This document shows, one piece after another, positions 1 through 8,093 of a stretch of DNA of 49,100 bases (positions within the stretch are counted from its first letter, which is position 1; the number at the start of each line of letters is the position of its first letter). The stretch is taken from the NCBI GenBank assembly GCA_903918375.1, contig CAIXED010000068.1:1-49100 (forward strand), given 5' to 3'. Below the pieces are notes generated by a model that saw only the letters and a list, made by a program, of their open reading frames with translations, did not search any database and was not told the origin of the DNA. The translations under genes and the position numbers were made by a program. Source of the stretch: an uncultured Pseudomonadota bacterium (GTDB lineage: Bacteria; Pseudomonadota; Gammaproteobacteria; Methylococcales; Methylomonadaceae).

Positions 1-258
1 ACCGAAACTTGGCCAGCGGTGGTGCAATTTGTCGATAGCCAAGTGTTATCAGCCAAATTAGCTTACCCAGTTTATGACTTTCAAATTGAGTTGGATGCTG
101 ATCAAACAGCAGGTTTTGTCAGACATTGGCACACCCAAGCAACAATCCCGCCTGAAAAACATCAGGCCTATGCAGTACAATGGTTCGGATTAGCCGCGAC
201 CTTAACCGGTCTATTTATTTGGATTAGTACAAGAAAACGCCGTGAACACTCAGCATAA
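1..258 (+). CDS. SURF1 family cytochrome oxidase assembly protein, C-terminal part
   Basis: The frame is open from the first base, so the N-terminus lies outside the window and the Met at 19 is internal. The visible 85 or so residues end in the family's closing signature: a P-x-K-H segment (PPEKHQAYAVQWFGLA), one transmembrane helix (about 20 residues, GLAATLTGLFIWI) and a short basic tail. SURF1/Shy1 proteins sit in the inner membrane and help load heme A into cytochrome c oxidase subunit I. The next gene overlaps this stop by 17 nt and heme A synthase follows, which is the usual tail of a cox operon. The identification rests on the C-terminal signature and the context. Confidence 0.82.
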   Translation, partial: TETWPAVVQFVDSQVLSAKLAYPVYDFQIELDADQTAGFVRHWHTQATIPPEKHQAYAVQWFGLAATLTGLFIWISTRKRREHSA

Positions 259-835
259 AAAAAATCGCATCACCATTATTGTGGTGTTTGCGATGTCGAT
301 TATTCCATTTGGGATAGCTTGGTATCTTGCCGCTAACCCCGATACCGTTAAATTAGGCACCAACAATGGCGAGCTGATTACACCGCCGACGACAACCGAA
401 GTCGAACAATTTTCAGGTGCCGATAGTTTCACTACTGACAATCTGAAAGAACTCAAAGGTCACTGGGTGATGGTCAATATTGTGACTCAGCAATGCGACA
501 AAGTTTGTGCCGATGCGTTATACGCCAGCCGACAAGTTAGCTTAATGGTCGGTAAAGATATAGCTCGGCTTAGACGTGCGGTTTTTATCTCGAATCAGGC
601 GCAATTAGCTGCTTTACCTAAAGAATGGCAAGAAGACGCTCGTTTGTTGAAAATTGTGCCGTCAGCGGCTTTACAAGAAAAAATTAATCAAATTACCAGC
701 AGTCCAGCCCAAGAGGGTTGGTTGCTACTGATGGATCCACTCGGTAACCTGATGATGAAATATGCGCCAGGTTTTGATCCTTACAAAGTTAGAAATGACT
801 TAAGCAAGTTATTACGCATCTCACAAATCGGTTAA
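242..835 (+). CDS. Membrane-anchored SCO-like thioredoxin-fold protein of the cox operon
   Basis: This 197-aa protein starts at a GTG inside the 3' end of the SURF1 gene. Residues about 9-31 form one N-terminal signal-anchor helix, and the rest should be periplasmic. Residues near 83-87 read CDKVC, a CxxxC motif like the copper site of SCO/Cox assembly proteins, preceded by a strand-like VMVNIVTQQ segment as in a thioredoxin fold. Near the C-terminus MDPLGNLMMKY resembles the strand-turn region of that fold, but I do not see the distal copper-ligand His of classical Sco1. Small SCO-like proteins often lie between surf1 and ctaA in gammaproteobacterial cox operons. The heme A synthase start follows after 4 nt. 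A role in CuA maturation or thiol reduction is inferred. Confidence 0.65.
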   Translation: MNTQHKKNRITIIVVFAMSIIPFGIAWYLAANPDTVKLGTNNGELITPPTTTEVEQFSGADSFTTDNLKELKGHWVMVNIVTQQCDKVCADALYASRQVSLMVGKDIARLRRAVFISNQAQLAALPKEWQEDARLLKIVPSAALQEKINQITSSPAQEGWLLLMDPLGNLMMKYAPGFDPYKVRNDLSKLLRISQIG

Positions 836-839
836 CCAT

Positions 840-2750
840 ATGTTTAGAAAATTAAGCTTACTCGGCGCAATTTTGGCGCTGTTAGTAATCGCCATCGGCA
901 GTTACGTCAAATTAACCAATGCCGGATTAGGCTGTGAAGACTGGCCGGCCTGTTACGGCAAAAGCATTGTCAATCTGGCGGCTGACGCTGAATCACAAAC
1001 CGCCAATTATTGGATAGAGCAGGGCCATCGTTATTTAGCCTCGGGTTTAGGCATTCTGGCTTTAGTGCTATTGCCATTTGCTTGGCGTGCGCAACAACGT
1101 GGCAGAGCTTTAAGCTTGAATCTATTGTTATTGATTTTAGTCGCTTCACAAGCCGCTTTAGGTATCAGCACCATCAATCTGCAATTGATGCCGATTGTGG
1201 TCACCGCACATTTATTATTGGGCTTTGTGACCTTTTGGACTTTCAGCTGGAGTTACTTGCGTTTTAGCCCTAATTTGGCGGCACAATCGCAACGATCCGG
1301 TTTAGCCGTGTTTACGCTGTTTGCGATGCTAGTCTTAGTGTTGCAATTGGTTTTAGGGGCTTGGGTCGGTAGTAATTTTGCTGGTCTTGCTTGTAGCGAT
1401 TTCCCTCGTTGCAACGGTGTTTGGTTGCCAGAAGGTGATTACGCCGCCGCTTTAGATTTATTCAAGGGCTTGTTAACTGGCGATAGCTCGGTTTTACCAG
1501 AAGCTGCGCGAGTAATGATTCATGCTTTACATCGGGTTGCTGCTGTTGTGACTTTCATCGTGCTTAGCGCGGTGATGTTGAGTGCAACCAATGAAGAAGC
1601 ACCCAAACAAGTTCGTACTGCCGGTAATTTATTAAGCCTGTTGCTATTAATCGAAATCGGTTTAGGCATTTTCAGCGTTAAGCAATCATTACCGCTGTTT
1701 TTAACTTTAGCGCATAACCTTTTTGCCGCCTTATTGATGTTGCCGTTATTGGCGATTTATTTATTCAGCAAATATCGCCAACCATCTGTAGAAACTCAGC
1801 TAGAACCATCCGCTAAACCGCAACCCGTTGCTGACCAATCACAACGATTAAGCGGCCAGCTAAAGAAAACTCGTAGTGGCTTAAGCGGTCTTTTAGGTAA
1901 TTTATTGTCGGGTCAAAAAGCCGTTACCCGTGATTTATTAGACGAAATCGAAACCAGCTTGTTAATGGCGGATATTGGTATCGAAACCACCACTGCGATT
2001 ATCAACCAATTAACTAGCAGTTTGGAGCGCGAGCAACTGCGTGATGGCGAAGCCTTGCATCAAGCCTTAAAAGAAAACTTGTATCAAATGCTGCAACCTT
2101 GCAGCCAACCGCTAATCATCCCCAAACAAGATTCGCCTTATGTGATTTTAGTGGTCGGGGTTAATGGTGCTGGTAAAACCACTTCAATTGGCAAGCTGGC
2201 TAATCGCTTACAAGCCCAAGGCCACAGTGTGATGTTGGCTGCTGGTGATACTTTCCGCGCTGCGGCAGTAGAGCAATTGCAAACTTGGGGCGAGCGTAAT
2301 AATGTTCATGTCGTCGCTCAGCACACTGGTGCTGATTCAGCATCGGTGATTTTTGATGCTTTGGAATCCGCTAGAGCCAAAGGTGTTGATGTATTGATTG
2401 CCGATACCGCGGGTCGCTTACACACCAAATCGAATTTGATGGATGAGTTGAAAAAAATCAAACGCATCATGGGTAAATTAGACCAAGCGGCACCGCATGA
2501 AGTGTTATTGGTTTTAGATGCTGGGACCGGTCAAAATGCTTTATCGCAAGCACGATTGTTCAACGAAACCGTCCAGTTAACTGGTATCGCTTTAACTAAA
2601 TTAGACGGCACCGCCAAAGGCGGGGTGATTTTTGCTTTAGCCAATCAATTGCACATCCCGATTCGCTTTATTGGTGTTGGTGAAGCGATTGAGGATTTAC
2701 AAGATTTTGATGCTCGCACTTTTGTTGATGCTTTATTTGTAAAAGACTAA
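840..2750 (+). CDS. Fusion of heme A synthase (CtaA/COX15) and SRP receptor FtsY
   Basis: One uninterrupted 636-codon frame holds two complete proteins. Residues 1-312 are a CtaA/COX15 heme A synthase. It has about eight membrane helices, the Cys pairs C32/C38 (GLGCEDWPACYG) and C185/C191, and His at 63, 124, 228/231 and 292 in the positions expected for heme ligands. A 30-residue Pro/Gln/Ser-rich linker follows. Residues about 340-636 are the FtsY N and G domains: four-helix N domain, GVNGAGKTT P-loop (440-448), AGDTFRAAA (468-476), DTAGR (522-526), TKLDG (586-590) and GVGEAIEDL near the end. The usual acidic A domain of FtsY is absent. No in-frame ATG, GTG or TTG with a ribosome site lies in the linker, so separate FtsY synthesis looks unlikely. 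The gene sits 4 nt after the SCO-like gene and 4 nt before ftsE. It would tether FtsY permanently to the membrane and link oxidase maturation to protein targeting. I see no frame irregularity suggesting an assembly error. Confidence 0.9.
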   Translation: MFRKLSLLGAILALLVIAIGSYVKLTNAGLGCEDWPACYGKSIVNLAADAESQTANYWIEQGHRYLASGLGILALVLLPFAWRAQQRGRALSLNLLLLILVASQAALGISTINLQLMPIVVTAHLLLGFVTFWTFSWSYLRFSPNLAAQSQRSGLAVFTLFAMLVLVLQLVLGAWVGSNFAGLACSDFPRCNGVWLPEGDYAAALDLFKGLLTGDSSVLPEAARVMIHALHRVAAVVTFIVLSAVMLSATNEEAPKQVRTAGNLLSLLLLIEIGLGIFSVKQSLPLFLTLAHNLFAALLMLPLLAIYLFSKYRQPSVETQLEPSAKPQPVADQSQRLSGQLKKTRSGLSGLLGNLLSGQKAVTRDLLDEIETSLLMADIGIETTTAIINQLTSSLEREQLRDGEALHQALKENLYQMLQPCSQPLIIPKQDSPYVILVVGVNGAGKTTSIGKLANRLQAQGHSVMLAAGDTFRAAAVEQLQTWGERNNVHVVAQHTGADSASVIFDALESARAKGVDVLIADTAGRLHTKSNLMDELKKIKRIMGKLDQAAPHEVLLVLDAGTGQNALSQARLFNETVQLTGIALTKLDGTAKGGVIFALANQLHIPIRFIGVGEAIEDLQDFDARTFVDALFVKD

Positions 2751-2754
2751 CGCC

Positions 2755-3411
2755 ATGCTCAGATTCGAACACGTTTACAAACGCTATCCCGATGCCGGCG
2801 AAGCCTTAACCGATGTCAATTTTGATTTAAGCAAAGGTGAAATGGCTTTTTTAACCGGTCGTTCGGGAGCGGGTAAAAGTACCTTGTTGAAATTGATTGC
2901 CATGATGGAACAATGCACTCGCGGCACTATCATGCTCGATGGTCAAAACATCAGCCGGATTAGCGATAGAAAAATCCCGTATTTGCGCCGCAATTTGGGT
3001 CTGATTTTCCAAGACTATAAATTGCTAAACGATAGAACCGTGTTCGACAACGTGGCTTTGCCGTTGATTGTTTCAGGGGTTAATCATCAAGAAGTGTCAC
3101 GACGGGTGAGGGCTTCGCTGGATAAAGTCAGTTTATTAGGCAAAGAAAAGAAATACCCGCTGCATTTATCCGGTGGTGAACAACAACGGGTGGGTATTGC
3201 GCGTGCGATTGTGAACAAACCAAAATTGATTCTGGCCGACGAACCAACCGGTAACCTTGATCCGGGCTTGTCAGCAGAAGTGATGCAGATGTTTGAAGAG
3301 TTTAAATACAACGGTACTTCGGTACTAATTGCTACCCATGATATTGAATTGATTAATCGCTTGGGGCACCGAGTATTGACCTTGGATAAAGGCCATTTGA
3401 TTGCGAGTTAA
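2755..3411 (+). CDS. ftsE: Cell division ATP-binding protein FtsE
   Basis: This 218-aa ABC ATPase forms the FtsEX complex, which regulates septal peptidoglycan hydrolysis from the cytoplasmic side of the inner membrane. Visible motifs are Walker A GRSGAGKST (about 36-44), the Q-loop region LIFQDYKLL, the signature LSGGEQQR (about 138-145), Walker B LILADEPTGNLD and a switch His in IATHD. Length and sequence are typical. It starts 4 nt after the CtaA-FtsY stop and ends 3 nt before ftsX, so the three genes are almost certainly cotranscribed in the classical ftsY-E-X order. Confidence 0.96.
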   Translation: MLRFEHVYKRYPDAGEALTDVNFDLSKGEMAFLTGRSGAGKSTLLKLIAMMEQCTRGTIMLDGQNISRISDRKIPYLRRNLGLIFQDYKLLNDRTVFDNVALPLIVSGVNHQEVSRRVRASLDKVSLLGKEKKYPLHLSGGEQQRVGIARAIVNKPKLILADEPTGNLDPGLSAEVMQMFEEFKYNGTSVLIATHDIELINRLGHRVLTLDKGHLIAS

Positions 3412-3414
3412 CCG

Positions 3415-4392
3415 ATGAAAAAACCGAAAACAATCCGCAAACATCAACAAAGTTTGAAAGACAAATTGGTCGAAAAATTCGAAGCCTATTTGCTTAATCA
3501 CGCCCATGGCTTATTTTCCAGCTTAGGTCGCATGACCCGCACCCCATTCACCTCAGCAATGACCATTTTGGTATTAGCGGTGGCGATTTCATTAGCGGGT
3601 GGTTTTTACATTGTGGTTGGCAATATCCAGCAGCTGACCGGTAATTTAGAAGCCAGCAATCAAATGTCGCTGTTCTTAAAAGACAATATCACCGATTCAG
3701 CTGGGCAAAAACTAGCCGACCAGCTCAAGCAACATCCCAGCAGCGAAGCGGTGAAATTCATCACTAAAAAACAAGCGATGGAAGAGTTCAAAGCCAATAG
3801 TGGCTTTGGCGAAGCCTTGACCGCATTAGATACCAATCCCTTGCCTAGCGTGATTCAAGTTCAGCCGAAGAACAGCCTGGATAGCAACGAAGACATTGAA
3901 AAATTGATGGCTGAGTTTAAACAATTGCCACAAGTCGATTTCGTCCAAGTCGATATGCAATGGATAGAGCGGATGCAAACCATCATGCTGATTGCCAGCC
4001 GCGCGGTGTTTTTAGTCAGCTTGTTGCTCGGTTTCGCCGTGACCTTCATTACTGGCAACACGATTCGTTTGGAACTGCATCACCGCCGTGACGAGGTGTA
4101 TATCTCCAAGCTGGTCGGTGCAACCTTATCTTTTATTCAGCGGCCTTTTTTGTACTGCGGTTTTTGGCTGGGTTTCATTGCCGGTTTTTCAGCCTGGCTG
4201 ATTATCACCATCATGTTGTTAATCGTCGAATCGCCGGTTGAAAAGTTATCGACCTTATATAACAGCGCTTTTGAATTGCAGTTTTTAGGCTTCTTCGAGT
4301 TTTTAGCATTATTGTTGCTGGCTTCTGGCTTAGCGGTATTAGGCTCGTGGGGCGTTTTGCATTATCAATTGCGTCAACTCAAACCCCAATAA
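3415..4392 (+). CDS. ftsX: Cell division protein FtsX
   Basis: This 325-aa permease-like partner of FtsE has the expected topology. A basic cytoplasmic N-terminus (1-45) leads to TM1 near 48-70, then a periplasmic domain of about 115 residues that in the family contacts murein hydrolase activators. Three more helices follow near 193-215, 240-265 and 290-315. The cytoplasmic RLELHHRRDEVYISKLVGAT segment before TM3 is the conserved coupling region. The N-terminal extension is as in other gammaproteobacterial FtsX. The heat-shock sigma gene rpoH, which often follows ftsX, is not here; ycgN follows after 4 nt instead. Confidence 0.95.
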   Translation: MKKPKTIRKHQQSLKDKLVEKFEAYLLNHAHGLFSSLGRMTRTPFTSAMTILVLAVAISLAGGFYIVVGNIQQLTGNLEASNQMSLFLKDNITDSAGQKLADQLKQHPSSEAVKFITKKQAMEEFKANSGFGEALTALDTNPLPSVIQVQPKNSLDSNEDIEKLMAEFKQLPQVDFVQVDMQWIERMQTIMLIASRAVFLVSLLLGFAVTFITGNTIRLELHHRRDEVYISKLVGATLSFIQRPFLYCGFWLGFIAGFSAWLIITIMLLIVESPVEKLSTLYNSAFELQFLGFFEFLALLLLASGLAVLGSWGVLHYQLRQLKPQ

Positions 4393-4396
4393 CACC

Positions 4397-4834
4397 ATGC
4401 GCTTTTGGGAAACTAAAACCCTTGCCGAAATGACCACTGAACAGTGGGAATCTTTGTGTGATGGCTGCGGCCAATGCTGTTTACACAAGCTGGAAGACGA
4501 AGATACCGGCGAGTTGGCATTTACCAGCGTTTGTTGTGATTTGATTGATTTAGACACCTGTCGCTGCACTCGTTACAGTGAGCGTTGTACCTTAGTACCG
4601 GAATGTCTGGATCTCAAACAACACGACTTTGCCGAATACAACTGGCTACCCGCTACCTGCGCTTATCGGCTATTAACTGATGGTAAGCCTTTACCGGAAT
4701 GGCATCCATTAATCACCGGTAATCCCGACTCAGTCAAACAAGCCGGCGCCTCAATTAGTAGCTACGCCACCAAAGAGTCACAAGTTGATGATTTGGAAGA
4801 TTACATTATTGAATGGCTAATGCCTCCCAGTTAA
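4397..4834 (+). CDS. YcgN/UPF0260 cysteine-rich family protein
   Basis: This 145-aa soluble protein has the family's cysteine array: CDGCGQCC near residues 22-29, then CC, CRC, C and C up to residue about 74 and one more Cys near 96 (ATCAYRLL). The spacing suggests metal or iron-sulfur binding, as in zinc/iron-chelating CxxCxxCC proteins. The E. coli YcgN family is about 150 aa, so the length is complete. The biochemical role is not established. It is 4 nt from ftsX and therefore probably in the same transcript. Confidence 0.85.
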   Translation: MRFWETKTLAEMTTEQWESLCDGCGQCCLHKLEDEDTGELAFTSVCCDLIDLDTCRCTRYSERCTLVPECLDLKQHDFAEYNWLPATCAYRLLTDGKPLPEWHPLITGNPDSVKQAGASISSYATKESQVDDLEDYIIEWLMPPS

Positions 4835-4909
4835 TAAGTCATTAATAGATTTTTATTCAATAGCTCATATTTTAATCATTACGTTTTAACTCATTAAAAA
4901 GGTAACACT

Positions 4910-5539
4910 GTGTTTTCATTGCAAACCATCTTTGGCAAAGGCGATAAGTTTTATAGTTTACTTGAAGCAAGCGCTGAATCCGCTCGCCTATCATCCAGCG
5001 AATTAATTAAATTGCTTAATTCGCCAGTGACTCAACAATCATTAGAACAATTCAAACAAGTACGCCGCCGCGAAAAAGATTTGTTTACCCAAATCAGTGC
5101 TGAATTGGTCGATACCTTTGTTACTGTACTGGATAGGGAAGATATCGAGGCGCTGAATAACGCGCTGTATAAAATTCCTAAAATCGTCGAAAAATTTGCC
5201 GAACACTATACCTTGGCTTTCAATCGAATCGGCGATGTCGATTTTCTCAGCCGCGCCATCATGTTGGAGCAAGCCTGCCAAGTTTTAGAGCAAATGGTCG
5301 GACAGTTACGCAAAGGCATGGACTTAGATGCGGTTAAAAAATTAAACGATCAATTGCAAGTCATAGAAGCAGAAGCTGATCAGCAAATCCTTGAGTTGTA
5401 TCGCGACATCTATGCCAACGAAACCGATCCAATCCGCTATCTGGTAAAAATGGATATGTTCCAAATCCTTGAAAAAGCCATTGATCGTTGTCGTGATGCC
5501 GGTAACGTCGTTTATCACATCGTCTTAAAAAATTCGTAG
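4910..5539 (+). CDS. DUF47/PhoU-like accessory protein of the Pit phosphate transporter
   Basis: This 209-aa, almost entirely alpha-helical protein is of the TIGR00153/DUF47 family, PhoU-like helical bundles encoded next to PiT-type transporters. It contains the family-like segments FAEHYTLAFNRIGDVD and EKAIDRCRDAGNVVYHIVLK near its end. The start is GTG at 4910, preceded by AAAAAGG at a suitable distance. The transporter gene begins 10 nt downstream, so the two form a phosphate uptake unit. In this family the protein is thought to modulate the transporter, which is an inference here. Confidence 0.9.
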   Translation: MFSLQTIFGKGDKFYSLLEASAESARLSSSELIKLLNSPVTQQSLEQFKQVRRREKDLFTQISAELVDTFVTVLDREDIEALNNALYKIPKIVEKFAEHYTLAFNRIGDVDFLSRAIMLEQACQVLEQMVGQLRKGMDLDAVKKLNDQLQVIEAEADQQILELYRDIYANETDPIRYLVKMDMFQILEKAIDRCRDAGNVVYHIVLKNS

Positions 5540-5549
5540 AAGGTTTTCC

Positions 5550-6671
5550 ATGTTGACCTTGCTTTTGCTTGTCATTTTGGCAGCGTTGATATTCGAGTTT
5601 GTTAACGGATTTCACGACACCGCTAATTCGATTGCTACCGTTGTTGCAACTAAAGTATTAACCCCCACCCAAGCCGTGATTCTAGCTTCCGTCACCAATT
5701 TAGTCGGCGCGCTATCCGGCACAGCGGTTGCGAAAACCATTTCCTCTGGATTAGTCGATACCGGAATGGTCAATATCAGTTCAGAAGTTTTGATCTGCGC
5801 GTTAAGCGGGGCAATTCTTTGGAATCTGATCACTTGGGCCTTAGGCTTACCATCTTCTTCCAGTCATGCCTTGATTGGTGGCTTATGTGGCGCGGCCTTG
5901 GCGGCTGCTCACAACAATCCTGATGTGTTGATTTGGTCTAAAACTGCCGCAGTTTGGACCGAAAACAAAGGTTTGTTATGGAAAGTCGTATTGCCGATGG
6001 TCAGTTCGCCTGTCGCTGGTTTTACTTTGGGTATTGTCATCATGGGCGTATTGATGGCTATCATCAGCGGCATGAACTCGGCTGGCGGTGTGCTGGCAAG
6101 AATTAGTCGCCCAAAATGGATTAATGCTGTATTCGGTAAAGCGCAATTATTCTCGGCAGGTTATATGGGCTTTGCTCATGGCAGTAATGACGCCCAAAAA
6201 ACCATGGGTATCATCGCCTTAGCGATTTTTACCGCCAATGGCGCTGGTACTTTGGATCAATTACCAGCTTGGGCTGAATTTTTACGCCCTGATGGTGGCG
6301 AAAAAGACATTGATACTTGGATTGTCTTTACTTGCGCCTTGGTAATGGCGTTGGGAACTTCGGTCGGTGGTTGGCGAATTATTAAGACCTTAGGTCATAA
6401 AATGGTCAAGCTGCATCCAATCAACGGTTTTGCTGCTGAAACCAGTTCTGCAACCATCCTGTTAACCGCGGCTCACTTCGGTATGCCGGTTTCTACCACC
6501 CACAGTATTTCAACCGCGATTATGGGGGTTGGTTTTGCCAAAAACCCTCACACCTTAAAGCTGTCAGTGATTGAGCGGATTATTTGGGCTTGGGTTTTGA
6601 CCATTCCAGCCGCCGGTGGGGTTGCTTGGGGTATGGTGACACTATTGACGATGTTTCAGTCAGCTGGCTAA
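5550..6671 (+). CDS. Inorganic phosphate transporter, PiT family
   Basis: This 373-aa integral membrane protein has the two PiT repeats. The first carries FVNGFHDTANSIATVV (about 12-27) and the second MGFAHGSNDAQKTMGII (about 207-223), the Asn/Asp-containing signatures that bind phosphate and the coupling ion. About ten hydrophobic helices are visible, and LPSSSSHALIGGL and MPVSTTHSISTAIMGVG are the paired re-entrant loops. It takes up phosphate at low affinity. AAGG with a TTTTCC spacer precedes the ATG. It is cotranscribed with the DUF47 gene. Confidence 0.95.
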   Translation: MLTLLLLVILAALIFEFVNGFHDTANSIATVVATKVLTPTQAVILASVTNLVGALSGTAVAKTISSGLVDTGMVNISSEVLICALSGAILWNLITWALGLPSSSSHALIGGLCGAALAAAHNNPDVLIWSKTAAVWTENKGLLWKVVLPMVSSPVAGFTLGIVIMGVLMAIISGMNSAGGVLARISRPKWINAVFGKAQLFSAGYMGFAHGSNDAQKTMGIIALAIFTANGAGTLDQLPAWAEFLRPDGGEKDIDTWIVFTCALVMALGTSVGGWRIIKTLGHKMVKLHPINGFAAETSSATILLTAAHFGMPVSTTHSISTAIMGVGFAKNPHTLKLSVIERIIWAWVLTIPAAGGVAWGMVTLLTMFQSAG

Positions 6672-6699
6672 AGCTTAACTAAATTAAGGAGCGCCGATT

Positions 6700-7710
6700 A
6701 TGGCTTTAGTCTCATTGCGACAAGTTTTGGATTATGCCGCCGAGCATAACTTCGCCATCCCAGCATTTAACATCAGCAACATGGAACAAGTGCAGGCCAT
6801 CATGCAAGCCGCTGATGCCTGTGATAGTCCGGTGATTATGCAAGGTTCAGCCGGTGCCAATACCTATGCTGGCGAAGTGTTCTTACGGCATTTGATTCAA
6901 GCCGCTGTCGAACAATATCCGCATATTCCCGTTGTCATGCACCGCGATCACGGCCCATCGCCAGACATCTGCGCCCAAGCCATTCAATCCGGTTTTAGCT
7001 CGGTGATGATGGACGGCTCCTTGTTGGAAGACATGAAAACCCCGTCTTCATTTGAGTACAACGTCGAAGTGACGCGCAGCGTAGTCAAAATGGCACATGC
7101 TTGTGGGGTTTCAGTTGAAGGCGAAATCGGCTGTCTAGGATCATTAGAAACCAAGCAACAATCTGATCACAGCCAATTGTTGACCGATCCCGACGAAGCG
7201 GTGGAATTTGTTAAACAAACCCAAGTTGATGCTTTAGCGGTGGCGATTGGCACCAGTCACGGCGCTTATAAATTCAGCAAACCGCCCACTGGCGAAGTGT
7301 TGGTGATTAGCCGTTTAAAAACCTTGCAACAGCGTCTACCTAACACCCATTTCGTCATGCACGGCTCTAGTTCAATCCCCCAAGATTGGCTACATGTTAT
7401 CAATGAATACGGCGGTGAAATTCCGCAAACTTACGGTGTACCAGTCGATGAAATCGTCGAAGGGATTAAGTACGGGGTTCGCAAAGTCAACATCGACACC
7501 GATTTACGCATGGCCTCTACCGGCGCGATTCGTCGCTATCTAGCGCAACCTGAAAACGCCGCCGATTTGGATGCCCGTAAAATTTACAAAGCCGCTAGGG
7601 ATGCCATGCAAGCACTTTGCCAATCACGCTATCAAGCATTTGGCTCAGCGGGTCACGCCAGTAAAATCAAAGCGATAGCGTTGAGTGAGATGGCTAAGCG
7701 GTATAGATAG
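6700..7710 (+). CDS. fba: Class II fructose-1,6-bisphosphate aldolase, Calvin-cycle subtype
   Basis: This 336-aa class II zinc aldolase interconverts fructose-1,6-bisphosphate with dihydroxyacetone phosphate and glyceraldehyde-3-phosphate. It shows the metal and active-site signature [11 protein letters not shown] (near 87-97), followed by a Ser/Asp MMDGS segment, the EGEIGCLG Glu segment, the conserved GTSHGAYKF, the [10 protein letters not shown] His segment and [10 protein letters not shown] near residues 263-272. The form resembles the Calvin-cycle subtype and is slightly shorter than the usual 345-355 aa. A strong ribosome site (AAGGAG, 10 nt upstream) marks the start. It serves glycolysis, gluconeogenesis or a sugar-phosphate fixation cycle. 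Confidence 0.93.
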   Translation: MALVSLRQVLDYAAEHNFAIPAFNISNMEQVQAIMQAADACDSPVIMQGSAGANTYAGEVFLRHLIQAAVEQYPHIPVVMHRDHGPSPDICAQAIQSGFSSVMMDGSLLEDMKTPSSFEYNVEVTRSVVKMAHACGVSVEGEIGCLGSLETKQQSDHSQLLTDPDEAVEFVKQTQVDALAVAIGTSHGAYKFSKPPTGEVLVISRLKTLQQRLPNTHFVMHGSSSIPQDWLHVINEYGGEIPQTYGVPVDEIVEGIKYGVRKVNIDTDLRMASTGAIRRYLAQPENAADLDARKIYKAARDAMQALCQSRYQAFGSAGHASKIKAIALSEMAKRYR

Positions 7711-7713
7711 GAT

Positions 7714-7754
7714 GTGTTAGCGATAGCGTATCTATCAGGCATGATGCGCTACAC
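7714..7754. repeat. Imperfect hairpin downstream of fba
   Basis: GTGTTAGCGAT (7714-7724) and ATGCGCTACAC (7744-7754) form an imperfect inverted repeat just after the fba stop. There is no T-run, so it is not a clear intrinsic terminator. It resembles the short palindromic intergenic repeats common in such genomes. The rest of the 383-nt gap up to the receptor gene holds the operator-like sites described separately. Confidence 0.4.
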
Positions 7755-7797
7755 TTCAATTTGTTTGGCATAGTCTTCAATCTCTAATTTCTCCAAG

Positions 7798-7980
7798 TGT
7801 GTCAAATAACACAGTTTAATAAAACCCTTTCTTGATTAATCCCTTTTTAACCAATTGATTTTTCTGCTAAAAAAATAATCCTAGTCATCAGGCTTGGATT
7901 ATTGTGCTAAATAACCTAGTTTAATTTTAAAACTGTGTGAAATAACACAATCGCTATTCAATTATTAGGTGTTATTTATC
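7798..7980 (+). promoter_or_regulatory. Repeated TGTGT-N6-ACACA palindromes upstream of the TonB receptor
   Basis: Two 16-bp sites with the structure TGTGT-N6-ACACA lie at 7798-7813 and 7934-7949 and share the core AAATAACACA. A degenerate copy (TGTGC-N6-ACCTA) lies around 7904-7919, and an inverted half-site (GGTGTTATTTAT) lies near 7968-7979. All are between fba and the receptor gene, about 115-300 nt before the receptor start. The spacing and symmetry suggest a dimeric repressor or activator, possibly with looping. I cannot name the regulator; the site is not a recognisable Fur box. Confidence 0.5.
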
Positions 7981-8093
7981 CCAAGTAACTGAAATTAAAA
8001 TCAAAAAATAAACTGGCCTGTATTTTGCTTATCCAGTTCAGCGACTACGTGCTGTGGTCGTTGAGTATTTTATTTTTAATTTTGGATAAACCT

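Noticed and set aside
8025-8093. TTG at 8025 as start of the TonB receptor
   Set aside because: It would place 23 residues before the signal peptide; ATG 8094 gives a normal export signal.
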